Source: SB15 sp964639245
GTDB lineage: Bacteria > Chloroflexota > Anaerolineae > Aggregatilineales > J027
DNA length: 64,000 nt
Direction: 5' to 3'
NCBI GenBank assembly: GCA_964639245.1
Contig: CAZXCU010000003.1
Coordinates: 186,001 to 250,000, forward strand
A program made the position numbers and the translations under genes. Below, in pieces: positions 7,138 through 15,393 of this stretch (the stretch's first letter is position 1; every line of letters starts with the position of its first letter). The notes under the pieces are model-generated. The model had not been told where the DNA came from, made no database searches, and was given only the letters and a program-made list of their open reading frames with translations.

Positions 7138-8325
7138 CTATTGTCTTGCGGCGGTAATGGCCTCTTGAATCTGGGTAAAATGCTGGCGGGTGTGAACAGG
7201 TGCGCCGCCAAATTCAAAGGTCATCCACCACAAATTGCTTTTGCGGTCTAAGGCGCTGGCGGGCAGATGCCGCGTCACCGAGACAGTTTCGGCCATGCTG
7301 CGCCGAAATTCTTGAATCAGCGCGTGGGTTGAGCCGTAACTTTCGACGACGCTGGCAATCCGTGTGGAAGAATTGCCTGTCCAACCTTCCGGTTCTGGCC
7401 CTTCCACAAATCCACCAATCTGGTGCTGCCGCCAACGTTCGGTCAAAATCAGGTGGGCCAGCACATCATTGGCGCTCCATTCTCCTTCGGCGGGTTTGCG
7501 GGCGGCTTCTGCTTCGGAGACTCCCTCAAAGAGAGCCGTTAATTCTGATTCGATTTCGGCGTTAAACGCGGCAATCTGGTCAGCTAAACCCGCGAAATCA
7601 GCCGGAAAATCGGGCATGGGATAGCCAGAAAGGGGCATGGTGGTGGTGTGTTTTTCGCCCTCCCGATAGAAAACGACCTCAACGGAATCACCGGGTTTTT
7701 TGCTGCGGGCGATTAAGAAAATGGGTGTTTCATCGGTGATGGTTTTGCCATCGACTTCCACGACAACATCATTGGCTTTGAGGCCAGCTTTTTGTGCGCC
7801 CAAGCCCGGAATCACATCATTGACCAAGTTGCCATGGGTGACGGGAACGTTCAATTTTTTAGCCACTTCCGCGTTGAATGCGCCGGGATAAATGCCAATC
7901 AGTACCCGTTCAGTAATGCGGGCATCTGAGCCGTTTTCGAGGGTGATTTGCAAACGACGCAGCGCCTCTGCCCACAGATTTTCCAAGTCGTCATTGACAA
8001 AGCCTGTCAGGGTCAGGGTGACATCGCTCACATTTTCATTTTCGGTGATGAAAACTTCGAGATGGGTGTCCTCGGTTGCGCCAGAAAAACGCAGCGTCAT
8101 GGCGACATGGTTATTGGCTTCAAGGGCGGTGAACTGACCGACTGCGTGGCGGGACGGAAACCAGAACAGGGCGAGATGGCCTTCGGGGGCGGGACGGATG
8201 AAGGCATCATCACACAACCAATCGCGCACCCAATCGCGGTCAGTCAAGGCTTGATAAATCTGAGTCGGGGGGACGGACACGGTACGGGAAAGGGTGGTGG
8301 TCGGGGCGGCGGTTAAAGTAGCCAT
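7138..8325 (-). CDS. SRPBCC (AHSA1-like)-PDZ-DinB-like fusion protein
   Basis: 395-aa soluble protein. Residues about 1-135 are an AHSA1/START-type SRPBCC domain (SRTVSVPPTQIYQALTD...DVTLTLTGFVNDDLENLWAEALRRL). Residues about 140-235 look like a PDZ domain (LIGIYPGAFNAEVAKKL...VIPGLGAQKAGLKANDVVVEVDGKTI...LIARSKKPGDSVEVVFYREG). Residues about 250-390 resemble a DinB-like four-helix bundle (RKPAEGEWSANDVLAHLILTERWR...TRQHFTQIQEAI). I chose ATG 8325 (GGAGAG seven bases upstream) over the in-frame start 15 bases earlier. No catalytic motif, signal peptide or membrane helix is visible. The function is unknown; the combination is unusual. Confidence 0.85.
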   Translation of the reverse strand: MATLTAAPTTTLSRTVSVPPTQIYQALTDRDWVRDWLCDDAFIRPAPEGHLALFWFPSRHAVGQFTALEANNHVAMTLRFSGATEDTHLEVFITENENVSDVTLTLTGFVNDDLENLWAEALRRLQITLENGSDARITERVLIGIYPGAFNAEVAKKLNVPVTHGNLVNDVIPGLGAQKAGLKANDVVVEVDGKTITDETPIFLIARSKKPGDSVEVVFYREGEKHTTTMPLSGYPMPDFPADFAGLADQIAAFNAEIESELTALFEGVSEAEAARKPAEGEWSANDVLAHLILTERWRQHQIGGFVEGPEPEGWTGNSSTRIASVVESYGSTHALIQEFRRSMAETVSVTRHLPASALDRKSNLWWMTFEFGGAPVHTRQHFTQIQEAITAARQ

Positions 8326-8509
8326 GATAAATCTCTCCATTAGTTATCAAAATCACTTAATTTACCCTACTCACTTAAGTGGGTAAATAGAATAAGTATA
8401 GAGCATTTCCAAAAAGACTGTCAAATATCATGAAAAAAATCTAACAGACGGTCATCGTGCGTTCATTGGTGTGTGGTAAAATAGCCTTCACGAAAGGTAG
8501 GAAAAAGTC

Positions 8510-8680
8510 ATGGGCAGTATTGGTACACCTGAACTTTTAATCATTCTTGGGATTGCGGTGCTGTTGTTTGGCGTAGGCCGCATCGGTAAAATTGGCGGTG
8601 AGTTGGGGTCGGCTGTCCGTGCCTTCCGCGATGGCATGAAGGGTGACGACAAACCCGCCGAAGAAAAAAAAGCGGAGTAA
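8510..8680 (+). CDS. tatA: Twin-arginine translocase subunit TatA/E
   Basis: 56-aa protein, shorter than common ORF cut-offs. An N-terminal GTPELLIILGIAVLLFGVGRI transmembrane helix is followed by the FG-type hinge (LLFGVGRIGKIGGELGSAVRAFRDGM) amphipathic helix and a charged tail (KGDDKPAEEKKAE), the exact architecture of TatA. It forms the channel oligomer exporting folded proteins. AAAGGTAGGA precedes the ATG. No tatC is in the window, so the receptor is encoded elsewhere; the TatA versus TatE label is arbitrary here. Confidence 0.93.
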   Translation: MGSIGTPELLIILGIAVLLFGVGRIGKIGGELGSAVRAFRDGMKGDDKPAEEKKAE

Positions 8681-8764
8681 TTTCTGCCGCGCACATTTTG
8701 CTGTCTCCTGTCAGAGCTTTCTAAGTTCTGATAGTTTTTGTACGTTTAGTCTATGGAGCATTCA

Positions 8765-9763
8765 ATGTCTAAAGTTGCAATTCATGGTTTCGGACGCATT
8801 GGTCGGTCAGCGTTAAAAGTGGCGCTGAAAAACAACCTCTTTAGTCCCGTTTCAGTCTCCGATATTAAAGATTTAAAAACCCTCGCCGCGCTGTTTGAAG
8901 TAGACTCCAACTATGGACGCTGGCATGAAAAAGTCGAAGCCACCGATAAAGGTTTTGTGATTGGTGGGCGCGAAATCCTGTATATTAATTCACAACAAGA
9001 ACTGCCGGATTGGAAAGCGCTGGGCGTGAGTCTGGTCATTGACTGCACCGGACGTGCCACCACCCGCGCTGGCGCACAGGCGCATCTGGATCGTGGGGCG
9101 GAACGGGTGCTGGTCAGCGCACCGAGCAAATCGCGCCAAGATGCCGATGTGGTCATTCTGCCCGGCATCAACCCCGAACAATATGATGCCAGCCAGCACA
9201 AAATCGTCAGCATGGGCAGCTGCACCACCAACGCACTCGCGCCCGTGGTCAAAGTCCTGCGCGATAACTACGGCATCAAACACGGCTTTTTCTCCACTGT
9301 TCATGCCTACACCAACACCCAATCTTTGACCGACCAACCGATGAAAGATGTCCGCGATTCGTGGGCAGCGACAGAAAATATCATTCCGTCCTCGTCCGGT
9401 GCTGCCAAAGCGCTTGGTTTCATCTGGCCGGATCTGGTCATGACGGGCAAAGCCTACCGCGTCCCGACCCGCACAGGCAGCATCGCTGAAATTACCGCCG
9501 TGCTGGAACGTTCCGCTACCGCCGATGAAATCCGCGATGCCTTCCGCAAAGCCGCCAAAGAAGCGCCCTTGAGCAGCGTGATGGATGTGCTGGAAGATGA
9601 ATGGGCATCCTCGCGTATTCTGGGGGATTCGCACTCGTCCATCATTGACCTGCCCCTCATCAATGTGATTGGTGACAATCTGGTGTCGGTGGCCTCGTGG
9701 TACGACAACGAATGGGGTTATGCAACCCGTCTGGCAGAAATGGCTGCTTTTTTGGCGAAATAA
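8765..9763 (+). CDS. gap: Glyceraldehyde-3-phosphate dehydrogenase, type I
   Basis: 332 aa, the usual length. Phosphorylating oxidation of glyceraldehyde 3-phosphate in glycolysis/gluconeogenesis. The N-terminal Rossmann motif is IHGFGRIGR; the catalytic Cys is C153 in SMGSCTTNALAP and its partner H180 in FFSTVHAYT; the C-terminal WYDNEWGY is intact. The Asp of VSDIKD suggests NAD preference. ATG 8765 has GGAG five bases upstream; the earlier in-frame ATG 8753 gives an unneeded MEHS extension. It is monocistronic: no pgk or tpi nearby, and a terminator follows. Confidence 0.96.
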   Translation: MSKVAIHGFGRIGRSALKVALKNNLFSPVSVSDIKDLKTLAALFEVDSNYGRWHEKVEATDKGFVIGGREILYINSQQELPDWKALGVSLVIDCTGRATTRAGAQAHLDRGAERVLVSAPSKSRQDADVVILPGINPEQYDASQHKIVSMGSCTTNALAPVVKVLRDNYGIKHGFFSTVHAYTNTQSLTDQPMKDVRDSWAATENIIPSSSGAAKALGFIWPDLVMTGKAYRVPTRTGSIAEITAVLERSATADEIRDAFRKAAKEAPLSSVMDVLEDEWASSRILGDSHSSIIDLPLINVIGDNLVSVASWYDNEWGYATRLAEMAAFLAK

Positions 9764-9803
9764 CGCGGCCTAGCCCGTTATCCGCTTTTTAATGTTTGCA
9801 TCA

Positions 9804-9836
9804 GTACGGGGGAGAAATTCCCCGTACTTTGTTTTA
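9804..9836 (+). terminator. Intrinsic terminator after gap
   Basis: GTACGGGG (9804-9811), 8-base loop, CCCCGTAC (9820-9827), then TTTGTTTT. A strong stem with a T-rich tail 40 bases after the gap stop. Confidence 0.85.
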
Positions 9837-9837
9837 A

Positions 9838-9932
9838 TACTCACTTTACGCAATGCGGGAAAATCCCCACCCTCAATCCCTCCCTAATGCTTTGGGGAGG
9901 GAAGCCGAAGGCAGGGTGAGGTTAAAAAATAT
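9838..9932. repeat. Degenerate copy of R3 inverted-repeat element
   Basis: The left end TACTCACTTTACGCAATGCG and the core CCCCACCCTCAATCCCTCC match the intact element at 38393-38512, but the right terminal repeat is missing. An R4 half-palindrome starts where the right end should be. Confidence 0.75.
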
Positions 9933-9938
9933 ACCTAA

Positions 9939-9960
9939 ACGCGATATATCGCGTCCGCGA
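9939..9960. repeat. Perfect 16-bp palindrome (R4 half-element)
   Basis: ACGCGATATATCGCGT at 9939-9954 is a perfect palindrome followed by CCGCG. It matches the GACGCRATACATYGCGTCC hairpin of the R4 repeats at 22911 and 50922. It lies 70 bases upstream of the homoserine dehydrogenase start. Confidence 0.7.
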
Positions 9961-10029
9961 AAATTGCTCACCGGAAATATCCGAGTTATTTGAGGGACGA
10001 AGGAATAATTTGTGACAAGGAAAATGTTT

Positions 10030-11070
10030 ATGAAAATTGCACTGGTCGGATTGGGTGTGGTGGGGCAAGGGCTGGTCAAACTGCTGCATCAAAAACAGGC
10101 TTTATTAAAGGATAAATATGATTTTCAACCCCGGTTGGTGGCTATCGCGGGGCGCAGCAAAGGGGCATTGTGTGACCCCAACGGCCTCGATTTGGCGGCG
10201 GTGCTGGATTCGCTGGAAAAATCAGGCGATTTAAGCGCCTATCCCGATTCGCCAACGCTGACTCGCGGGCTGTCTGCTGAAGATTCCCTCCGGCAAAGTG
10301 GCGCGGCGGTGCTGGTCGAAGTCACCCCTACCAATTTGCAAACGGGCGAACCTGCCTTGACTCACTGCCGACTCGCGCTGGATTTGGGACTGCATGTTGT
10401 CACGGCGAATAAAGGCCCGGTGGCGCTGGCTTTTGCCGAATTGAGCGCTGCTGCCCAACAGCACACCCGCCATTTCGGGTTTGAAGGCACGGTCATGGGG
10501 GGGACACCAACGATGACTTTGGGCTTAAACGCGCTGGCGGGCTGTGAGATTCAAGAAATTCGCGGGATTCTCAACGGCACAACCAATTATATTTTGACCC
10601 AGATGGAAGCCGGACAGCCTTACGCGGAAGTTTTGGCGACAGCGCAGGCTTTGGGCTACGCCGAAGCCGACCCCACCGCCGATGTCGAAGGGTATGATGC
10701 GCTGAGCAAAGTCTTGATTCTGGCGAATACGCTGATGGGGGGTACGCTCAAGGTTGAGGATGCCTATTGCAAAGGCATTACGGGGTTGAGCGCGGCGGAT
10801 ATTGCCAGCGCCCAAGCCGAAAATAAACGCTGGAAATTGATCGGGTCGATTCGACGCGAAGGGGACAGAGTACATGCCCGCGTTGAACCCATGCTCCTGC
10901 CCTTGACTGACCCGCTTGCCAGCCTCACCGGTGTGACCAACGCCGTCACATTTACGACAGATTTACTGGGAAATGTGACGCTCATCGGGCCGGGCGCGGG
11001 TCAGATGCCGACGGCGTTTGCCCTCCTCTCCGACCTGCTGCACGTTCATCGGCTGTATAATCGTCCATAG
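10030..11070 (+). CDS. hom: Homoserine dehydrogenase
   Basis: 346 aa. NAD(P)-dependent reduction of aspartate semialdehyde to homoserine, for threonine and methionine synthesis. The N-terminal Rossmann motif is ALVGLGVVGQG; the catalytic region has VTANKGPVAL, FEGTVMGGTPTM, GILNGTTNYILTQM and GYAEADPTADVEGYDALSKV, including the conserved Lys and Asp of the family. It is a short form without the C-terminal ACT domain, so threonine feedback is unlikely. AAGGAA seven bases before ATG 10030 decides the start over GTG 10012 and ATG 10024. No other aspartate-family genes are adjacent. Confidence 0.94.
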   Translation: MKIALVGLGVVGQGLVKLLHQKQALLKDKYDFQPRLVAIAGRSKGALCDPNGLDLAAVLDSLEKSGDLSAYPDSPTLTRGLSAEDSLRQSGAAVLVEVTPTNLQTGEPALTHCRLALDLGLHVVTANKGPVALAFAELSAAAQQHTRHFGFEGTVMGGTPTMTLGLNALAGCEIQEIRGILNGTTNYILTQMEAGQPYAEVLATAQALGYAEADPTADVEGYDALSKVLILANTLMGGTLKVEDAYCKGITGLSAADIASAQAENKRWKLIGSIRREGDRVHARVEPMLLPLTDPLASLTGVTNAVTFTTDLLGNVTLIGPGAGQMPTAFALLSDLLHVHRLYNRP

Positions 11071-11093
11071 ACGCAAAATACGGAGGTATCGGC

Positions 11094-11690
11094 ATGGTCA
11101 ACATCCTCAGCGAAATCTCGTTTGATGAATATATGGAACAGTATGCAGCGGATTTTTATGAATTAGAGGATGGAATTTTAGTTAAAATGTCTCCTGTTGC
11201 AGATACCCACGATATTATTACCCGCCTCGTGAGTCAATTGCTTTCCGTCTATCTGGAACTGCGTCCGATTGGCATTTTGCGCGAAGAACCCTTTGTCCTG
11301 AAACTTGCCGAAAAATCTGCCCGCGAGCCGGATTTAATGATCGTGTTGAACGAACATCTTGATCGGGTCGAAAAAACCAGAGTCATGGGCAAAGCTGACC
11401 TTGTGATTGAAGTCGTCTCGCTGGAAAGTTCAGACCGCGATTACGGCAAAAAATTTACCGAATATGAAACGGCGGGGATTCCTGAATATTGGATCATTGA
11501 TCCTCTGCGGCGGGAGACACGCTTTTGGCGGCTGACGGACGAGGGCTTGTATGCCAGCCAGCCTACCGCCGATTTTTATGAAACCCCGCTGCTGCCGGGC
11601 CTGCGGGTGCCGATTGCATGGCTCTGGCAAACCACCCCGCCCGGCCCGATTGCGATTGGTGAAGCGGTCAAAGGCTGGCTCGGATTATGA
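11094..11690 (+). CDS. Uma2 family (DUF820) putative PD-(D/E)XK endonuclease
   Basis: 198 aa. The Uma2 pattern is clear: FDEYMEQYAADFYELEDGILVKMSP at the start, EEPFVLKLAEKSAREPDLMIV (the Asp of the nuclease-like core), ADLVIEVVSLESSDRDYGKKFTEYETAGIPEYWIIDP (E and K positions), and a C-terminal LPGLRVPIAWLW. GGAGG precedes the ATG. Such genes multiply in Chloroflexota and Cyanobacteria; their biological role is not established. It follows hom by 23 bases, and its stop overlaps the convergent gene by 6 bases. Confidence 0.9.
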   Translation: MVNILSEISFDEYMEQYAADFYELEDGILVKMSPVADTHDIITRLVSQLLSVYLELRPIGILREEPFVLKLAEKSAREPDLMIVLNEHLDRVEKTRVMGKADLVIEVVSLESSDRDYGKKFTEYETAGIPEYWIIDPLRRETRFWRLTDEGLYASQPTADFYETPLLPGLRVPIAWLWQTTPPGPIAIGEAVKGWLGL

Positions 11691-12518
11691 GCCAGCTTCT
11701 TCGGTAGCGGCGGGTGCGCCCTCCGCACAGATGACTTCCACCGAAGTTTCACCCGTCACTGTGACTCCTTCGGTGTCGATTAATTCATAAAAAACGGTAT
11801 TTGTGCCACAGGCGGTGAGTTCAATTTCGGCTGTCGGCGCGTAGTCCAACACTGCCACCCGTTCATCCAACGGGAGGGTCGAAAACCGCATGGTGGAAGC
11901 CTTGCCAAAAATACCCGGCGCACGACGGCTGTTTTCTTCATGCACCGACAAGGTAACGGTCACAGGGGCAGAGTCGGCTTCAAGGGTGGGTGCGCCGTTT
12001 TCAATCACCACCGGAATCACATCGGGTTGCGCTCCCAGCACCACAAATAAGCTGTACTGGGGGGTGCGGGTGTTCTGGCAAATCGAAACCCCCACGCCAA
12101 TTTCGCGGTAGAACAGCCCCGAACGGTTGATATTGGAAGTAAAGATAATGTTCGTATAATTTCGCATGAGGGTATCTAAAGGACGGTTGTTCACAATGGT
12201 GACAAGCGGTACGCGGGTGGTGCGCCCGATGCTGAAACCGGGATAACTTTTATAGCCCAACCGGGTCACATCGCCCTGAATATCAAATTGAACTTCATCA
12301 TCCCGACAGCCAATTTCATCGGCAATATCTTGGGCAACATCTTCCAGAATGGGGTTGTGGGCAAGGGGCAGGGCATTGAAATCTTCGCGCAGAATCCGAT
12401 TAAATTCTGCCACAAAAAAGACTTTCATTTCTTCGGGGTCGTTTTGTGCCTGTACCGGCAAACTCCACCCCACCACTAAAAAAATCACCCAAATACCAAG
12501 TACCGCTTTTCGAGCCAT
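11685..12518 (-). CDS. Secreted protein, possibly CAP/SCP-like
   Basis: 277 aa with a signal peptide (RKAVLGIWVIFLVVGWSLPVQAQ, cleavage after AQA). The mature region FNRILREDFNALPLAHNPILEDVAQDIADEI and the later EIGVGVSICQNTRTPQYSLFVVLGAQP resemble a CAP/SCP domain (residues about 30-165), though the hallmark HYTQ/CG motifs are not obvious. The C-terminal half is beta-rich (VTVTLSVHEENS, AEIELTACGTNTVFYELIDT) with four cysteines overall that may pair. Alone on the minus strand; function unknown. Confidence 0.65.
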   Translation of the reverse strand: MARKAVLGIWVIFLVVGWSLPVQAQNDPEEMKVFFVAEFNRILREDFNALPLAHNPILEDVAQDIADEIGCRDDEVQFDIQGDVTRLGYKSYPGFSIGRTTRVPLVTIVNNRPLDTLMRNYTNIIFTSNINRSGLFYREIGVGVSICQNTRTPQYSLFVVLGAQPDVIPVVIENGAPTLEADSAPVTVTLSVHEENSRRAPGIFGKASTMRFSTLPLDERVAVLDYAPTAEIELTACGTNTVFYELIDTEGVTVTGETSVEVICAEGAPAATEEAGS

Positions 12519-12660
12519 ATATCGTTCCCTACGCTAATTTTGCTGTGCATTTTAACATCAGTACAGGAAATTTGCAGTGCGTTTGTCAAGGTCGCTATAT
12601 GGGGGGGATGAATCTTGTGGTAAAACTAGCGCCGTATTTTTGAATATCAAGGGAGCGCCC

Positions 12661-13356
12661 ATGCTGCGCGTGATGATTACTGGGGCAAATCGGGGAATCG
12701 GGTTGGGGCTGACCCGTTACTATCTCAAACGCAAAGACCGTGTGTTTGCGGTTTGTCGCACCCCCAAAAAAGCGGCAGAGTTACAAGACTTGTGTAAAGA
12801 ATACGGTGAAAATCTCAGCTTGCACGTGCTGGATGTCCGTGAATCCGCACAAATCGAGACTCTCCATCAAGAAATCTGCGGGTTGACCGATGGACTGGAT
12901 GTTCTCATCAACAACGCGGGCATCTATCACAAAAATCTGGGGTTGGGCGAACTGACCGCCGAACGCAGCCTCGAAACCTTGCACATCAACGCCATCGCCC
13001 CGATTCTGCTGGCACAAAGTTTTATGGATATGCTCATCGCCAGCAAAAACGGGCGGATTGTCAACCTCTCTACCAGCATGTCCGCTATCACAAAAACCGT
13101 CAGCGGGGCCTATGATTATCGTGCGAGCAAAGCCGCCTTAAATATGTATACCAGAGTGTTGGCACAGGATATTCAACCCTTTGGCGTGATTGCTATTGTG
13201 ATTAATCCCGGCTGGGTCAAAACGGATATGGGCGGGCAGTCTGCGCCGTTGAATATTGAGGAATCTGCCAAAGGGATTATCAAAGTGGTGGATGGCCTCA
13301 AAGCGGAGGACAACGGTAAATTTTTTCAGTGGGATGGCTCGGAACACGTCTGGTAA
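12661..13356 (+). CDS. Short-chain dehydrogenase/reductase (SDR)
   Basis: 231-aa classical SDR. Cofactor motif TGANRGIGLGL at the N-terminus, NNAG at about residue 82, catalytic Ser in VNLSTSMSAI and YRASK as the YxxxK motif. The sorting sequence INPGWVKTDMGG is typical of the C-terminal half. AAGGGAG sits five bases before ATG 12661; the reading frame upstream has no homology. The C-factor/sniffer-like subgroup is possible; the substrate cannot be told. The next gene on the other strand begins 8 bases after its stop. Confidence 0.92.
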   Translation: MLRVMITGANRGIGLGLTRYYLKRKDRVFAVCRTPKKAAELQDLCKEYGENLSLHVLDVRESAQIETLHQEICGLTDGLDVLINNAGIYHKNLGLGELTAERSLETLHINAIAPILLAQSFMDMLIASKNGRIVNLSTSMSAITKTVSGAYDYRASKAALNMYTRVLAQDIQPFGVIAIVINPGWVKTDMGGQSAPLNIEESAKGIIKVVDGLKAEDNGKFFQWDGSEHVW

Positions 13357-13363
13357 GGAAGTT

Positions 13364-13915
13364 TTACGCCGGAAAAAGTTCACGGACTTTGACCTGAAAA
13401 TCGGGCAAAATCTGACCGCCTTCTAAAATATCTTGAGTGGAGAGGGTTTTAAACCGGATGCTATCATCATCTGTCCTCTGATAAACCCGCACCACTTTTT
13501 CATCGGGATAAATCACCCAGACAGCTTGTGTGCCGTAGCGAAGGAAGGTTTCTACTTTTTGGATCATGTCGGTGTTGCTGGGCGACATGACCTCCACCGC
13601 TAAATCCGGTGCAAACGTGAATTTGTCGGGAATGGTGGCGGATTTGGCATAGGAAATAAACGCGGCATCTGGTGCGAGAATCAGTCCGGGCGCAAGTTCA
13701 AAATGATACGATTCACCGACGGCAAAACCGATTCTATGATTCAACAAATAAAGATTAATGAATGTCAAAATCCAACCTGCGATGACTCCGTGTAAACCAC
13801 TGGGCGAGGGCATTTCTACAATTTCTCCGTCAATAAGTTCCAAGCGTTTTTCGGGATGTTGTTCAATAAGTTCCCAAAATTCTGCATGGGTGATGACTTT
13901 TTCCGCGATGGTCAT
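13364..13915 (-). CDS. Uma2 family (DUF820) putative endonuclease
   Basis: 183 aa, second of three Uma2 proteins here. Core motifs: FWELIEQHPEKRLELIDGEIVEMPSPS, LILAPDAAFISY (nuclease Asp), FAPDLAVEVMSPSND-like segment with Glu, LRYGTQAVWVIYPDEKVVRVY, and a C-terminal DILEGGQILPDFQVKVRELF. It is closer to the copy at 37217 than to that at 11094. Convergent with the SDR and monocistronic. Confidence 0.9.
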   Translation of the reverse strand: MTIAEKVITHAEFWELIEQHPEKRLELIDGEIVEMPSPSGLHGVIAGWILTFINLYLLNHRIGFAVGESYHFELAPGLILAPDAAFISYAKSATIPDKFTFAPDLAVEVMSPSNTDMIQKVETFLRYGTQAVWVIYPDEKVVRVYQRTDDDSIRFKTLSTQDILEGGQILPDFQVKVRELFPA

Positions 13916-14010
13916 GGGTGTTTCCTCCGCTTAAAAGTATAACAGACTTTGTGTTCCCTCTCTTGGAAAGTCGTTTCCACAATTTTTACCCGATTCCTAC
14001 ACAACGCTGG

Positions 14011-14038
14011 TTGTTGTTTTTGTGATTTTGGGTACAAT
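14011..14038 (+). promoter_or_regulatory. Sigma-70-like promoter of the stand-alone small transcript
   Basis: TTGTTG (14011-14016), 16-base spacer, TACAAT (14033-14038). Transcription would start near 14045. Confidence 0.65.
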
Positions 14039-14078
14039 AGAACTTATGTGTCCAATGAGTGAAGGAGGTGTATAAACG

Positions 14079-14111
14079 ATGATAGGTTTATGTGGAGGTA
14101 CTCCCGCCTAA
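14079..14111 (+). CDS. Ten-codon micro-ORF behind a perfect Shine-Dalgarno
   Basis: ATG 14079 to TAA 14111 encodes MIGLCGGTPA. Its support is the AAGGAGGTG eight bases upstream, the best ribosome site in the window. The stop codon overlaps the base of the CCCGCCT/AGGCGGG stem, so translation would disturb the RNA structure. Whether the peptide or only ribosome loading matters is unknown. Confidence 0.45.
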   Translation: MIGLCGGTPA

Positions 14112-14191
14112 GTAAGTTTCACCTCAGAGTGTCTCCTGCCAGGCGGGAACGCTCGCACAGACTGGCTGTTGTATAGCAGTCAGACGGGAAG

Positions 14192-14219
14192 AAAGCCAAG
14201 CCGCGTGCTTGGCTTTTTT
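14192..14219 (+). terminator. Intrinsic terminator of the small transcript
   Basis: AAAGCCAAGC (14192-14201), loop CGCGT, GCTTGGCTTT (14207-14216) continuing in T. Ten base pairs. It may also serve the convergent minus-strand gene ending at 14225. Confidence 0.9.
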
Positions 14220-14224
14220 GATGC

Positions 14225-15145
14225 TTATTCAATCGCAAAACGGGTGAACTGCACGCCTCCGATGCTGCTCGTCACCACCAGCAAATCCCCATCCGGGAAA
14301 AATGTCACCGCACGCGGCGCGAGCAGTTCCCCGAATTCTGCCAGCAAATTGCCTTCCGAATCCAACAGGTGAATTGGCTTCTCTGCCGCATTTCCCACCA
14401 CAGCCACTATATTTCCTTCGGCATTGATGGCAACCAGCGTTGACCCAAGCGGGAGGTTGGCTTCGCCAAAAGAGAGAATTTCAAGGCTTGCGGTCAGTTC
14501 ATCGGCATCAAAGCTAAAAACACGCATCTGCGAAGGAATGTCTTCTGGTTCGCCATATTCTGTCAGGTACACCGTACCCTCGGCACTCACTGCCATATCC
14601 ACCAGCAGCACAAAGCCGGACTCATTTTCGTCTACCTGAACAGGAAACTCTGCTAGCGGGGTGCTGTCCGCCGCAAAAACGCGAATCCGCCCCCGTGAGA
14701 AAAAATTGTAGCTGTCAAACACATACACATTGCCCTGTGCATCTGTTTCGATATGACGCGGGGACTGCGGGCCAAAACCGCCGATTTCGAGCAGGATATT
14801 GCCCTGTGAATCGAGTTTATACACCGTCTGGTTAATGGTGCTGGCAACCCAGAATGTGCCAGCCTCCCCCAGCGCCAAATCCATCAAAATTTCTTCCGGG
14901 TTGTTGAACAGCCCATCCCGATACACCGTTGCCTGAAGTTCCCCACGCGGAGAAAAAATCATAATGCCTTGATACTGGTCAAGCAGGTAAATCGTGTCAT
15001 CTGCTCCGACCACAACGCTGAACACATTCGGAGAACGTCCGAACGCAATTTCGATAGATTCGACTGATTCCACCGTTACCGGATCTTGTGCCAGCACACG
15101 GCTCAAGGGCAGGCACAGCAAAAAACACAGGATTAATTGTTTCAT
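14225..15145 (-). CDS. Secreted NHL/beta-propeller repeat protein
   Basis: 306 aa with a signal peptide (KQLILCFLLCLPLSRVLAQ). The mature part is built of about six blades with the NHL-like pattern: DDTIYLLDQYQGIMIFSPRGEL, GTFWVASTINQTVYKLDSQGNIL, GNVYVFDSYNF...RIRVFAAD, GTVYLTEYGE, and GDLLVVTSS at the end. Such propellers usually act as binding or lactonase-like scaffolds; no catalytic residue is evident. ATG 15145 gives the signal peptide with AAGGG just upstream; the longer frame to 15265 is not needed. Monocistronic. Confidence 0.85.
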   Translation of the reverse strand: MKQLILCFLLCLPLSRVLAQDPVTVESVESIEIAFGRSPNVFSVVVGADDTIYLLDQYQGIMIFSPRGELQATVYRDGLFNNPEEILMDLALGEAGTFWVASTINQTVYKLDSQGNILLEIGGFGPQSPRHIETDAQGNVYVFDSYNFFSRGRIRVFAADSTPLAEFPVQVDENESGFVLLVDMAVSAEGTVYLTEYGEPEDIPSQMRVFSFDADELTASLEILSFGEANLPLGSTLVAINAEGNIVAVVGNAAEKPIHLLDSEGNLLAEFGELLAPRAVTFFPDGDLLVVTSSIGGVQFTRFAIE

Positions 15146-15393
15146 CCCTTGTCTCCATTGTTTGGCTGATTGTAGGGGTAAAAGCCGTCTCTGTGCTAGA
15201 CGTATCCACGCTGATTCCCTAATGCTCATTTTTTGAAGCGCGAATTTGCTCGTGCCACCCAACAAGCCCGTTACGGGTGAGAATCGGGTCTATCTGCTTG
15301 TTTGGGAAACACAGACCCGGATGCAATGCCCCTTTTACTTGCCTCTTCTCCCCCGCATAGGTACAGTATCCCGAAAAATTCATGGAGCTTTGT

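Larger units (their letters stand above)
14045..14219 (+). ncRNA. Candidate ~175-nt structured small RNA with perfect Shine-Dalgarno and micro-ORF
   Basis: A transcription unit with its own promoter and a strong terminator but no conventional gene. It carries AAGGAGGTG at 14062-14070, a perfect complement to the 16S rRNA 3' end, then an ATG eight bases on. Visible helices: CCCGCCT (14103-14109) with AGGCGGG (14141-14147); GACT..GCT (from 14160) with AGC..AGTC; and GAGGTG (14065-14070) with CACCTC (14120-14125), which would hide the ribosome site. I could not match it to 6S, SRP, tmRNA, RNase P or a known riboswitch. The flanking genes are both on the minus strand, so it is not a leader. Confidence 0.6.

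Noticed and set aside
9939..9954. Perfect 16-bp palindrome as an operator for homoserine dehydrogenase
   Set aside because: The same hairpin recurs within R4 copies at unrelated places, so it is better read as a repeat half-element.
14045..14219. 6S, SRP or RNase P RNA, or a riboswitch
   Set aside because: I found neither the long closing rod and central bubble of 6S, nor the GGAAGCAG-type SRP loop, nor RNase P P4 elements; and no co-directional gene follows closely enough for a riboswitch.
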